Assembly: GCF_004000255.1 (NCBI RefSeq)
Contig: NZ_RCIQ01000005.1
Location: forward strand, 1 to 64,000
Source: Nioella ostreopsis
Lineage (GTDB): Bacteria; Pseudomonadota; Alphaproteobacteria; Rhodobacterales; Rhodobacteraceae
Direction of reading: 5' to 3'
DNA: 64,000 nt
Notes under the pieces: model-generated
Database searches by the model: none
Seen by the model: only the letters and a program-made list of their open reading frames with translations
What the model was told of the DNA's origin: nothing
Translations under genes and position numbers: made by a program
Part shown: piece after piece, positions 19,137-27,998 of the stretch
Numbering within the stretch: position 1 is the stretch's first letter
Layout: every line of letters begins with the position of its first letter

Positions 19137-19810
19137 AGATCGGCCCCCGCCAATTGCAACCGCCCGCCCGCGATTCGAAGAACGCGAGCCGAAACCTGCG
19201 CCTTGGCTGCCCGGATCAGCCCCAGATCATGGGTGGCGATCAGCACCGTCTTGCCCATGCGATTGAGCTCCACCAGCAATTGCAGCAGGCGCAGCGACAT
19301 CTCCCAGTCGATATTGCCCGTGGGTTCATCGGCAAGGATCACATCGGGGTCGGTAATGACCGCACGGGCCAACGCCGCGCGCTGCCTCTCGCCGCCCGAC
19401 AGTTCCGGCGGCAGGGCATCGGCGCGGGCCGACAGACCCACCCATCCCATCAGTTCCGACAGGTTCGACTGCTGCTCCACCCCGCCGCGCCCGGCCACCG
19501 TCAGCGGCAGGGAGATGTTTTCCGACAGCGGCAGGTGATCGAGGAACTCGCAATCCTGATGCACCACCCCCATCCGCTGACGGGCTTGCGCGATCTCGTC
19601 GCGGCTCATTTCGCTGGTATCTTGTCCAAAGAGGGTCACACGGCCAGCCGTGGCCAGCAGGTCGGCATAGCAAAGCTTGAGGAACGTGGTCTTGCCCGCC
19701 CCGGAAGGGCCGGTCAGAAAATGGAACGACCCCGGCGAAAGCCGCAGGCTGATTTCCGACAAAAGCGGGCCGCCCCCGTAGCCATAGGCAGCCTCTTGCA
19801 ACTCTATCAC
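19133..19810 (-). CDS. ftsE: cell division ATP-binding protein FtsE
   Basis: A 225-residue ABC ATPase, the usual FtsE length. Walker A GPSGAGKTT is at 34-42, signature LSGGERQR at 137-144 and Walker B VILADEP follows with PTGNID, as in FtsE/LolD proteins. I place the start at a GTG (19810) because GGACGGAG lies about 10 bases upstream; an earlier ATG would add a tail unlike the family. It is first in ftsE-ftsX-plsC and divergent from the zinc-ribbon protein gene. Confidence 0.93.
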   Translation of the reverse strand: MIELQEAAYGYGGGPLLSEISLRLSPGSFHFLTGPSGAGKTTFLKLCYADLLATAGRVTLFGQDTSEMSRDEIAQARQRMGVVHQDCEFLDHLPLSENISLPLTVAGRGGVEQQSNLSELMGWVGLSARADALPPELSGGERQRAALARAVITDPDVILADEPTGNIDWEMSLRLLQLLVELNRMGKTVLIATHDLGLIRAAKAQVSARVLRIAGGRLQLAGADL

Positions 19811-19959
19811 TGCTCTGCTCCGTCCCTCAGTGCTGAGACCGTCATGCCTCACCCGGGGCTTTCATGCAATCGTAACGCCATGCAATGGCTTGGAAAGGCG
19901 GATGCCCGTTGCTAGAGTCAGGCGGATGCCGCCTTCCGGGCGACGGAACGAGGAACACC

Positions 19960-20706
19960 ATGCGTCTCACATGCCCCAATTGCAGCGCCCGATATGAGGT
20001 GGACGACTCTCTGGTCCCGCCCGAGGGCCGCGATGTGCAATGTTCCAACTGTGCGACCACCTGGTTTCAGCCCGGCAACAGGGCACGGGTCGAAGAACCC
20101 GAGACGGCCCCTGCCGCCGCAGCCGCTGCCCCCCGTCGCGATCTGGACCCGGCCCTGCGTGACATTCTGCGCGAAGAGCGTGAGCGCGAGGAACAGTTGC
20201 GCCGCGCGGCCGCGCCGGTGGAAGAGCAGGAGGAAATGGCGCTCGACGATCCTGCGCCTGCCCCTCGTGCCACGCAGACCGGCGCACCGGAACCGGATGA
20301 GGAAGACGACGAGGATACCGCCGCCATCCGCGAGATGGTGGCCGAAAGCGTCACCCCGGCGGACCGCAGGGGAGCGCGCGACCTGTTCCCGGATATTGAG
20401 GAAATCAACTCCACCCTGCGCGCCACGACGGATCGCAGCAGCAGCGACCGCGCCACATCCGATGTCGATTCCATGGATGTGCGCCCACGCCGTCGCCGGG
20501 GATTTCGCACGGGTCTGATGCTGATGCTGATACTGGCCGCTGCTGCAATCGGCGCCTATGTCTTCCAGCCGGACATCGTGGCTGCGCTGCCGCAGGCCGA
20601 GCCCTATCTGACCCCCTATGTGGAACAGGTCGATCAATTGCGGTTCCAACTGGATGACCTGGTGCAATCGCTGGCCAGCCAGTTGGCGGACAGCGCCGGA
20701 AACTAA
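19960..20706 (+). CDS. zinc-ribbon domain protein with C-terminal membrane helix
   Basis: A 248-residue protein. The N-terminus carries the MJ0042-type zinc ribbon: two Cys pairs, CPNCSARY at residues 5-12 and CSNCATTWF at 28-36. A long acidic, low-complexity middle (residues about 45-185) leads to a membrane helix RTGLMLMLILAAAAIGAYVF near 188-207 and a short tail. The start at 19960 follows GAGGAAC. The family function is not established; the gene commonly stands next to ftsEX in Rhodobacteraceae, so a link with envelope or division is an inference from neighbourhood. Confidence 0.88.
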   Translation: MRLTCPNCSARYEVDDSLVPPEGRDVQCSNCATTWFQPGNRARVEEPETAPAAAAAAPRRDLDPALRDILREEREREEQLRRAAAPVEEQEEMALDDPAPAPRATQTGAPEPDEEDDEDTAAIREMVAESVTPADRRGARDLFPDIEEINSTLRATTDRSSSDRATSDVDSMDVRPRRRRGFRTGLMLMLILAAAAIGAYVFQPDIVAALPQAEPYLTPYVEQVDQLRFQLDDLVQSLASQLADSAGN

Positions 20707-20712
20707 GCTGCG

Positions 20713-23244
20713 CTACTGCGCGGCGAAGCGATCCAGCAGGCGGCGCAGGTAGTCGAGTTCCACATCCGGGCGATCCTGTTCCGCTGACCGGCGGCGGATT
20801 TCGTCCAGCAACTCGCGGGCCCGGCGGAAGGCCTCTTCCCGCTGTTCAAAGCTTTCATCCGACCCGAAGGCGCCCGAGTTGCCGGCCTGACGCCCGAGCG
20901 GATCTTCCAGCGGACGATTGGCCTGCATATTGCCATCGGCCTGCCCCTGCCCCGGATCGTCGCCCTCATCCCCCGCCAGGGCTTCGCTGAGCGATTCCAT
21001 ACCTTCGCGCAAGGCCTCCATCGCTTCGGACTGGCTGTCCAGCGCCTCGGCCAGGTCACCGCGTTCCAGTTCTTGGATGGCATCGCGCATGGCGCGACCC
21101 GCCTCTTCGAGCTGTTGCAGGGATTCTTCGCCATCTTCGGTGCCGCGTCCGGGCAGGTTCTGGGCCTGTTCGCGCAGCTGCTCCAGCAACTGGCGCTGAC
21201 GTTCGGCCAAGCTGCCCTCGTCGTTTTCGCCGCCCTGCTGGCCACCTTGCTGGTTCCCGTCCTGCCCTTCCTCCCCCGGATCGGGACGCTGGCTGTTGGG
21301 ATTGAACCGTTCCTGCAGATCGCGGAACGCCTCGTCTGCCAACCCCTGCTGGCCGCGCAGCGTGTCCTGCAAGCCCTCCATTGCCTGCTGACCGGGACTG
21401 CGCGGGCCGTTGGGGTCGCCATCGCCCTGCGTCATCTGCATGTTTTCCATCATCTGGCGCAGCGCATCCAGCATCTCTTGCGCCTCGGCCATGCGGCCCT
21501 GCTGCATCAGTTCCTCGATCCGGCGCATCATCTCTTCCAGATCGTTCATGGTCATTTCCATGGTCTCGCCGGACTGGTCGGGCTGATCGGTGCCGTCGCT
21601 TGGTTCCATGTTGTCGGCAAGTTCCTGCATATACTCTTGCATCGCGTCGCGCAGTTCCTGCATCAGCTGCGAGATTTCCTCGTCGCTGGCCCCCTGCCGC
21701 ATTGCCTCGGCAAGCCGGTCCTGTGCCCGGCGCAACTGTTCCAGCGCATCCGAAAGATCGCCTTCCTCCAGCGCAATGGCGGCGTCCCACAGAATCTGGG
21801 CAACCTCGTCGCGGGTCTCGGTGGAAATCCCGTCTACTGCCGCTTCCAGCCGCTGAATGACGGAGCGAACCTGACGGTAGACCTCTTCATCGTCGAAGAA
21901 CTCGTCAGGCCGATGCGTGATTGCCCGCAGAAGTTGCGCCACCCTTTGGGCGTTTTCCCGCGACCACAGCAGATCGCGACGCATTTCGATCAGCGCATTG
22001 GCGATCGGGTCGAAGAAGCGGCGCCCCGGCAGTCGGTCCAGTTCCACCACGCTTTGCCCGGTCTGGCCCGCGTCATCCTCCACGTTCAGTTCCAGCCGAA
22101 CGGGAAGATTGGCGAACGGATGCTGAGAAAGGTCCTCTATCAAAGCCTCGGAGAACTCCTCGCGCCCGCCCCGGAAGGGCAAGGGCAGGTCCAGCACCAG
22201 AGCCTCTCGCGGTTCGGGGTCTACGGTCAGTCCGTAGCGGCGGTCCGCGGCCTCGGGCCAGAGCGTCAGGATCGCCTGCCCGCCGCGCACACCATAGTCA
22301 TCCTCGGCCGAATAGGTCATCTGGAAGGACCCCGGCGGCACGCCCTCGACGGGCTCCGCCAATTGTACGGTCGGCGCGCGGTCGGCCAGCATCACGATCT
22401 GCCAGCTGCGCGGGTTGGGGCCGCCGACGGACAGCTCGCCGCTTTGTTCGACAATGATCTGCCGGGACAGGCTGGCCGGATCGGGTGGGGAAATCTCGAC
22501 CTGCAAGGTCTGGTTGATGCCGATCTGTTCGGCATCACCATAGAGCCGCAGCGTGATGCGCGACCCCATGGGCGCCTCGAACTCCTCGGCCACGATATCG
22601 TTGAGGTAGAGCGACGGCAGCCCGGTGTAGAGCGGCGGTTCGACCCAGCCTTCCCAGCTTGGGCCACCGCTCGCGGGCAGTTGCGGGGCCCCCGCCATCG
22701 CATCGCCTACATCCGCCACCCGCCAGAGCGTGCCGAACAGCAGCGCCATTGCAAACGCCGTCGCCGCCATGAAGCGCAGGCCATAAGGGTCGCGGTCATT
22801 CAGGTGCAGGTCCGGCTCTGGTGCGCGGGCATTGGCGGCCCGTTCGGCCATGCGCCGCTGGTGCGCCTGCCACACGGCCATGGACTGCGCATCGCTTGAT
22901 CCGATCGCCGCATGGTCGACAAGAGCCGTCAGCGGCCGCCCCGGCATGGTCTGATCCAGCCGGTCCATCGCCTCGACACGAGAGGGTAGTCGAAAGCTGC
23001 GCAACCCCCTGACCAGCATCCACATCAGCGCCACACCGATCAGCAACAAGCCGCCGATCAGCCACGCCGGTGGCAGCATATCCGCCGCTCCGAAGGCAAG
23101 CACCGCCACAACAGCCAGCAGAATCGTCCACACCGGCCAGAACGCCCGCACGAAGCGTTCCGCGCCCATGCCAAGCCGCGTCAGCCTTAAGGGCCAGCTC
23201 AGGCGCGCCATCGTCGCCTGCGTGATGGGGGTTCTTTCGGTCAT
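20713..23244 (-). CDS. TIGR02302 family protein (DUF4175), membrane-anchored low-complexity protein
   Basis: An 843-residue alphaproteobacterial protein of unknown function. It has two N-terminal membrane helices (about residues 35-80) and another near 155-175, then a folded region to about residue 480. A long Gln, Glu, Met and Gly-rich coiled section (EEMMRRIEELMQQGRMAEAQ and similar) follows, and the protein ends in a short charged helix. Low complexity explains the long shadow frames on the opposite strand. It lies 43 bp downstream of lysA and convergent with the zinc-ribbon gene, 6 bp apart. Confidence 0.9.
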   Translation of the reverse strand: MTERTPITQATMARLSWPLRLTRLGMGAERFVRAFWPVWTILLAVVAVLAFGAADMLPPAWLIGGLLLIGVALMWMLVRGLRSFRLPSRVEAMDRLDQTMPGRPLTALVDHAAIGSSDAQSMAVWQAHQRRMAERAANARAPEPDLHLNDRDPYGLRFMAATAFAMALLFGTLWRVADVGDAMAGAPQLPASGGPSWEGWVEPPLYTGLPSLYLNDIVAEEFEAPMGSRITLRLYGDAEQIGINQTLQVEISPPDPASLSRQIIVEQSGELSVGGPNPRSWQIVMLADRAPTVQLAEPVEGVPPGSFQMTYSAEDDYGVRGGQAILTLWPEAADRRYGLTVDPEPREALVLDLPLPFRGGREEFSEALIEDLSQHPFANLPVRLELNVEDDAGQTGQSVVELDRLPGRRFFDPIANALIEMRRDLLWSRENAQRVAQLLRAITHRPDEFFDDEEVYRQVRSVIQRLEAAVDGISTETRDEVAQILWDAAIALEEGDLSDALEQLRRAQDRLAEAMRQGASDEEISQLMQELRDAMQEYMQELADNMEPSDGTDQPDQSGETMEMTMNDLEEMMRRIEELMQQGRMAEAQEMLDALRQMMENMQMTQGDGDPNGPRSPGQQAMEGLQDTLRGQQGLADEAFRDLQERFNPNSQRPDPGEEGQDGNQQGGQQGGENDEGSLAERQRQLLEQLREQAQNLPGRGTEDGEESLQQLEEAGRAMRDAIQELERGDLAEALDSQSEAMEALREGMESLSEALAGDEGDDPGQGQADGNMQANRPLEDPLGRQAGNSGAFGSDESFEQREEAFRRARELLDEIRRRSAEQDRPDVELDYLRRLLDRFAAQ

Positions 23245-23287
23245 GCGACCTTTCGCGGGTTACGCCCCGGGAAGGGGCCAGAGCAGC

Positions 23288-24553
23288 CTAGAGCCACTCT
23301 GGAACGATATCGCGATTTATCATCTCGTCAAACGTCGGACGCGCCCGGATGACGGCGAATTGATCATCCTTCACCAAAACCTCTGGGATCAGGGCCCGCG
23401 TGTTGTATTCCGACGACATGACCGCGCCATAGGCCCCTGCGGACCGGAAAGCCATCAGATCGCCCGCGATCAGTGGCGTCATCTCACGCCCCTTGGCGAA
23501 GGTATCGCCGCTTTCGCAGACCGGACCGACAATATCGAACGGCTGGCGTTCCGTGCCCGGTGCGGGTTCAACCACCGGGTCGATATCGTGATAGGCCGCA
23601 TACATGGATGGGCGGATCAGGTCGTTCATCGCCGCATCGACGATCAGGAAATTCCGGCCCTCGCCTTCCTTCAGGTAGATGACGGAGGTCACCAGCAGCC
23701 CGGCATTCCCGGCAATCAGGCGGCCCGGTTCGATCTCGACCTCGACATCCAGCCCCTCGACACTGCGCTTGATCAGCGCGCCGTAGTCCAGCGGCAGCGG
23801 CGGGGCCTCGTTGGAGCGGGTATAGGGAATGCCAAGCCCGCCCCCCAGATCCAGCCGCCGGATGTCGTGCCCGTCCGCGCGCAACACGCGGGTCAGCTCG
23901 GCCACTTTCCGATAAGCCATCTCGAACGGCTCCAGCTCCACCAGCTGGCTGCCGATATGGACGTCGATCCCGATCACCTCCAGCCCCGGCAGGCTGGCCG
24001 CCAGCGCATAGACCTCTCGGGCGCGGGCAATGGGGATGCCGAACTTGTTCTCGGACTTTCCGGTGGCGATCTTTTCATGGGTCCGCGCATCGACGTCCGG
24101 GTTCACGCGGATCGTGACAGGGGCGGTGACACCCATGGAACTGGCGATCTCCGAGATCACCAGCATCTCGGGTTCGCTCTCGATATTGAACTGTCGAATG
24201 CCGCCTTCCAGCGCCGCGCGGATTTCTTCGCGCGTCTTGCCGACGCCGGAAAAGACAATCCGATCCCCCGGCACGCCTGCGGCCTTCGCCCGCGCGTATT
24301 CGCCGCCCGAGACCACATCCATACCGGCGCCCAGATCCGCCAGAACCTTCAGCACCGACTGATTGGAATTGGCCTTCATCGCGTAGCAGACCATGTTCGG
24401 CACGCCATCGAGCGCGTCCTTGAACAACTGGTAATGGCGCGTCAGCGTGGCAGTGGAGTAGACATAGAAGGGCGTGCCGACAGCTGCCGCAATCTCGGGC
24501 AGGGGCACGTCTTCGGCATGAAGGATGCCGTTGCGGTAGAGGAAATGGTCCAT
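23288..24553 (-). CDS. lysA: diaminopimelate decarboxylase
   Basis: A 421-residue PLP enzyme that makes L-lysine from meso-diaminopimelate. The PLP lysine is Lys60 in CYAMKANSN. HIGSQ and the glycine-rich DLGGGLGIPY segment follow, EPGRLIAGNAG contacts the phosphate, and CESGDTF carries the catalytic Cys from the partner subunit. In relatives lysA usually follows argH and a small lipoprotein; here that pair lies about 15 kb away on the other strand, which suggests rearrangement. Confidence 0.97.
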   Translation of the reverse strand: MDHFLYRNGILHAEDVPLPEIAAAVGTPFYVYSTATLTRHYQLFKDALDGVPNMVCYAMKANSNQSVLKVLADLGAGMDVVSGGEYARAKAAGVPGDRIVFSGVGKTREEIRAALEGGIRQFNIESEPEMLVISEIASSMGVTAPVTIRVNPDVDARTHEKIATGKSENKFGIPIARAREVYALAASLPGLEVIGIDVHIGSQLVELEPFEMAYRKVAELTRVLRADGHDIRRLDLGGGLGIPYTRSNEAPPLPLDYGALIKRSVEGLDVEVEIEPGRLIAGNAGLLVTSVIYLKEGEGRNFLIVDAAMNDLIRPSMYAAYHDIDPVVEPAPGTERQPFDIVGPVCESGDTFAKGREMTPLIAGDLMAFRSAGAYGAVMSSEYNTRALIPEVLVKDDQFAVIRARPTFDEMINRDIVPEWL

Positions 24554-24687
24554 TGGGTCCGGCCTTGCTGCGATCTGCGCCCGCGCCCTAGCATTGTGCA
24601 GCGATAATTCAAAGAGCTACTCGACTTGTCCCGGCGACGCGCCTAGCTCTTGTCGCAACGATGTCTCATACGCGGGAGGGAATAGCG

Positions 24688-25665
24688 ATGACCGTCAAGG
24701 CAATGGTGATCGAGGAACATGGCGGACCCGAGCAATTCAAGCTTGTCGAGCAGGAGCTTGGCCAGCCCGGACCGGGCGAGGTGCTGATCCGCCACAAGGC
24801 CGTGGGGCTGAACTTCATCGACGTCTACCAGCGCACCGGGCTCTATCCGATGACCCTGCCCCATGTGCTTGGCATGGAAGGGGCAGGCGTGATCGAGGCC
24901 GTGGGCGACGGCGTGACCCATCTGAAAGCGGGCGACCGCGCCGCCTATGCCGCCACACCGCCGGGTGCCTATTGCGAGGCGCGCGTGATGCCCGCTGCGC
25001 AGGTCTGCCCGCTGCCCGACGCGATCTCCTTCGAGGAAGGCGCGGCCATGATGCTGAAGGGGATGACGGTAAACTACCTGTTCCGCCGCACCACGCCGAT
25101 CCTGCCGGGTGACACGGTTCTGTTCCATGCAGCGGCCGGGGGCGTGGGCCTGATCGCCTGCCAATGGGCGCGGTCCGAGGGCATCCGGCTGATTGGCACC
25201 GCCGGAACGGATGAAAAGTGCCAGCTGGCGCTGGATCATGGCGCATCGGAGTGCATCAACTACCGCACCGAGGACTGGGTCGCCCGGGTCAAGGACCTGA
25301 CCGGCGGGGCGGGCGTCGATGTGGTGATGGACGCCGTGGGGGCGGATACGTTCGAGGGCTCTCTCGACAGCTTGCGCCCGCTCGGGATGATGATCTCGTT
25401 CGGCAATGCGTCTGGCCCGGTGCCGCCCTTTTCCGTTGGCATCCTCGGGCAGAAAGGATCGCTCAAGATCACCCGCCCGACCCTGTTCACCCATATCGCG
25501 GACGGGCCGACCTGCCAGCAGATGGCACGCGAGCTGTTCGAGAAGGTCGTCGCGGGCGATGTGAAACTCCGCATCGATCAACGCTTCCCACTGGAAGATG
25601 TGGGCGAGGCGCATCGCACATTGGAGGCGCGCAGGACCACCGGATCGACGATCCTGACGCTTTGA
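24688..25665 (+). CDS. NADPH:quinone oxidoreductase family protein (zeta-crystallin-like)
   Basis: A 325-residue medium-chain dehydrogenase/reductase without the structural-zinc cysteine cluster. It has a GroES-like N-terminal domain and the NADPH motif HAAAGGVGLIACQWA near residues 145-159. The family reduces quinones by one electron or acts on enones. The start at 24688 has GGGAGGG upstream; the ATG 27 bp earlier lacks one. It is divergent from lysA and followed by a strong terminator palindrome. Confidence 0.92.
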   Translation: MTVKAMVIEEHGGPEQFKLVEQELGQPGPGEVLIRHKAVGLNFIDVYQRTGLYPMTLPHVLGMEGAGVIEAVGDGVTHLKAGDRAAYAATPPGAYCEARVMPAAQVCPLPDAISFEEGAAMMLKGMTVNYLFRRTTPILPGDTVLFHAAAGGVGLIACQWARSEGIRLIGTAGTDEKCQLALDHGASECINYRTEDWVARVKDLTGGAGVDVVMDAVGADTFEGSLDSLRPLGMMISFGNASGPVPPFSVGILGQKGSLKITRPTLFTHIADGPTCQQMARELFEKVVAGDVKLRIDQRFPLEDVGEAHRTLEARRTTGSTILTL

Positions 25666-25676
25666 ATGACGCGCGG

Positions 25677-25703
25677 GGAAGGCGCTTCGAAGCGCCTTTT
25701 CCC
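25677..25703. terminator. TTCGAA-centred palindrome, probable terminator
   Basis: AAGGCGCTTCGAAGCGCCTT (25679-25698) is a perfect 20-bp palindrome, extended by GGG/CCC arms and followed by TTTTCCC on the plus strand. It lies 13 bp after the quinone reductase stop. It belongs to a family of similar palindromes at 38.67 and 54.65 kb. Confidence 0.75.
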
Positions 25704-25801
25704 GGCTCGCATGTGATGGGCCGGGCGTGCAGTCCGATCGGGGCGTCTTCAGTGCGTCGGCCAGGAAGACGCTTGCGGCGCGCAGCAACCTCGATCCGGG
25801 G

Positions 25802-26107
25802 TCAGCGACGCAAGGCCAGGTACAGCGGCAAGCCACAGCTGACCCCGATGCAGAACGTGGCCGGGATTGCGACAAGACCCCACCAGTTCCGCTGCTGCAC
25901 CGTCTCGATCAGAACCCAGAGTGTCAGCGCCAGCGCGGCAATGGTCAGATCCCAGACCAGACCCGATGTCGCGGCATTTACGTGCCAGGCATCGACCATG
26001 CCCATGATGGAAAATCCGTTCTCTCCAAACCAAGCTAGGAAATACCGCATCGGCAGCACGGTCCCGAGAATCGCAAGGGCAAGGAACAAGAGGCGTGTGG
26101 GGGTCAT
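25802..26107 (-). CDS. DUF2834 family small membrane protein
   Basis: A 101-residue protein with three hydrophobic segments: LLFLALAILGTVLPMRYFLAW, LTIAALALTLWVLIETV and LVAIPATFCIGVSCGLPLYLAL. The spacing and the GFSIMGMVDAW segment fit DUF2834. Function unknown. It stands alone between a terminator and the divergent ETF-QO gene. Confidence 0.8.
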   Translation of the reverse strand: MTPTRLLFLALAILGTVLPMRYFLAWFGENGFSIMGMVDAWHVNAATSGLVWDLTIAALALTLWVLIETVQQRNWWGLVAIPATFCIGVSCGLPLYLALRR

Positions 26108-26281
26108 GGCGATGTCCTTATGTGATGAAAGCAGCCAGAGGGCGACGAAATATAGTTAGCCTGCGACACCAATAGGCAAAGTGATGTTGCGTCGCAATTG
26201 ACGCGGCAGGCGGGCCGCGTTACCCCATCGCGAACCGAAATTCTTGGCGCTTGGGGGCGTCGAACCAGAGGGAATTCAGGA

Positions 26282-27931
26282 ATGTCCGAAATCGAACGCG
26301 AGTCGATGGAATATGACGTTGTCATCGTGGGGGCGGGGCCGGCTGGCCTGTCAGCTGCGATCCGTCTGAAGCAACTCGATGCCGACCTCAGTGTCGTGGT
26401 GTTGGAAAAGGGCTCCGAAGTGGGCGCGCATATCCTGTCGGGCGCAGTTCTGGACCCCTGCGGGCTGGACGCTCTTATCCCCGACTGGAAGGAAAAGGGC
26501 GCGCCGCTGAACACCCCGGTCACGTCGGACAACTTCTACGTGCTAGGACCGGCGGGCCAGATGCGGGTTCCGAACTTCCCGATGCCGCCGCTCATGAACA
26601 ACCATGGCAATTACATCGTCTCCATGGGCAATGTCTGCCGCTGGATGGCCGAACAGGCCGAGGAAATGGGCGTCGAGATCTTCCCCGGCATGGCTTGCTC
26701 CGAACTGGTCTATGGCGACAATGGCGAAGTCAAAGGCGTCGTGGCCGGTGTCTTCGGGCTGGAGGCTGACGGCACCATCGGTGAGAACACCGAACCGGGG
26801 ATGGAGCTGCACGGCAAGTACGTGTTCCTGTCCGAAGGCGTGCGCGGGTCGCTCGCCAAGGAGGTCATCGCGAAATACGACCTGTCCCATGGGCACGAGC
26901 CGCAGAAATTCGGCATCGGCATGAAAGAGATCTGGGAGATCGACCCCGCGAAACACCGTGAGGGCACCGTGACCCACACCATGGGCTGGCCGCTTGGATC
27001 GAACGCGGGGGGCGGATCGTTCATCTACCACCTCGAAAACAATCAGGTCTATGTGGGTTTCGTGGTGCATCTGAACTACAAGAACCCGCACCTCTTTCCT
27101 TACATGGAATTCCAGCGGTTCAAGCATCACCCGATGGTCGCCGAGCTGCTGGAAGGCGGCAAGCGCATCGCCTATGGCGCGCGGGCGATCTCGGAAGGCG
27201 GCTATCAGTCGATGCCGAAGATGGTCTTCCCCGGCGGCGCTCTGCTTGGCTGTTCCGTCGGCATGGTCAACGTGCCGCGCATCAAGGGCAACCACAACGC
27301 CATGCTCTCTGGCAAGGCAGCGGCGGAAGCCGCCTATGAGGCGATCAGCGCGGGCCGCAGCAGCGACGAACTGACCAGCTACGAGACCGAGGTGCGCACT
27401 GGCGCCATCGGCAAGGACCTAAAGCGCGTGCGCAACGTCAAGCCGATGTGGTCGAAATGGGGTCTCACCGCCTCGCTCGTCTTTGGCGGGCTGGATATGT
27501 GGACCAACAACCTCTTTGGTTTCTCCTTCTTCGGCACGCTCAAGCACGGCAAGACCGACGCCGCCGCGACTGAGGAAGCCAGCAAGCACAAGGTCATCGA
27601 CTACCCGCGCCCCGATGGAAAGATCAGCTTCGACCGGCTGACCAATGTCAGCTTCTCGATGACCAATCACGAGGAAAGCCAGCCGGCGCACCTGCATCTG
27701 AAAGATGCGTCGGTGCCGATTTCCGTCAACCTGCCGAAATACGCGGAACCGGCGCAGCGCTATTGCCCGGCAGGTGTCTACGAGGTGGTGGAAAAGGACG
27801 GCAAGCCGGAGTTCGTGATCAACTTCCAGAACTGCGTGCATTGCAAGACCTGCGATATCAAGGACCCCAGCCAGAACATCAACTGGGTCACGCCGCAGGG
27901 CGGCGACGGGCCGAACTACCCCAACATGTGA
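26282..27931 (+). CDS. electron transfer flavoprotein-ubiquinone oxidoreductase
   Basis: A 549-residue inner-membrane-associated flavoprotein, the usual length for ETF-QO. It passes electrons from ETF (fatty and amino acid oxidation) to ubiquinone. The FAD motif is VIVGAGPAGL (residues 14-23). The 4Fe-4S cluster ligands are in the C-terminus: a Cys in RYCPAGVYE and three in NCVHCKTC, followed by DIKDPSQNINWVTPQGGDGPNY. The start at 26282 was preferred over an earlier ATG because it opens the conserved region and follows TTCAGGA. A hairpin terminator follows the gene. Confidence 0.96.
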   Translation: MSEIERESMEYDVVIVGAGPAGLSAAIRLKQLDADLSVVVLEKGSEVGAHILSGAVLDPCGLDALIPDWKEKGAPLNTPVTSDNFYVLGPAGQMRVPNFPMPPLMNNHGNYIVSMGNVCRWMAEQAEEMGVEIFPGMACSELVYGDNGEVKGVVAGVFGLEADGTIGENTEPGMELHGKYVFLSEGVRGSLAKEVIAKYDLSHGHEPQKFGIGMKEIWEIDPAKHREGTVTHTMGWPLGSNAGGGSFIYHLENNQVYVGFVVHLNYKNPHLFPYMEFQRFKHHPMVAELLEGGKRIAYGARAISEGGYQSMPKMVFPGGALLGCSVGMVNVPRIKGNHNAMLSGKAAAEAAYEAISAGRSSDELTSYETEVRTGAIGKDLKRVRNVKPMWSKWGLTASLVFGGLDMWTNNLFGFSFFGTLKHGKTDAAATEEASKHKVIDYPRPDGKISFDRLTNVSFSMTNHEESQPAHLHLKDASVPISVNLPKYAEPAQRYCPAGVYEVVEKDGKPEFVINFQNCVHCKTCDIKDPSQNINWVTPQGGDGPNYPNM

Positions 27932-27950
27932 TACGAGCATGTGATACGAG
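27925..27950. repeat. 13-bp tandem duplication at the end of the ETF-QO gene
   Basis: CATGTGATACGAG occurs twice in direct contact (27925-27937 and 27938-27950). The first copy contains the last codon and the TGA stop; the second repeats both just before the terminator hairpin. It looks like a slippage duplication. Confidence 0.8.
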
Positions 27951-27954
27951 GAAC

Positions 27955-27977
27955 GCGGCCCTTCGGGGCCGCTTTTC
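27955..27977 (+). terminator. rho-independent terminator after ETF-QO
   Basis: GCGGCCC, loop TTCG, GGGCCGC (27955-27972), then TTTTCTTTC. Stable tetraloop stem with a U-tract on the plus strand, 24 bp after the ETF-QO stop. Confidence 0.88.
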
Positions 27978-27998
27978 TTTCACGGCGAGGCGCGCGGG

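Noticed and set aside
21073-22899. 608-codon plus-strand frame opposite the TIGR02302 gene
   Set aside because: Shadow of the low-complexity GC-rich gene on the minus strand; composition and Leu/Gln runs are explained by that repeat structure.
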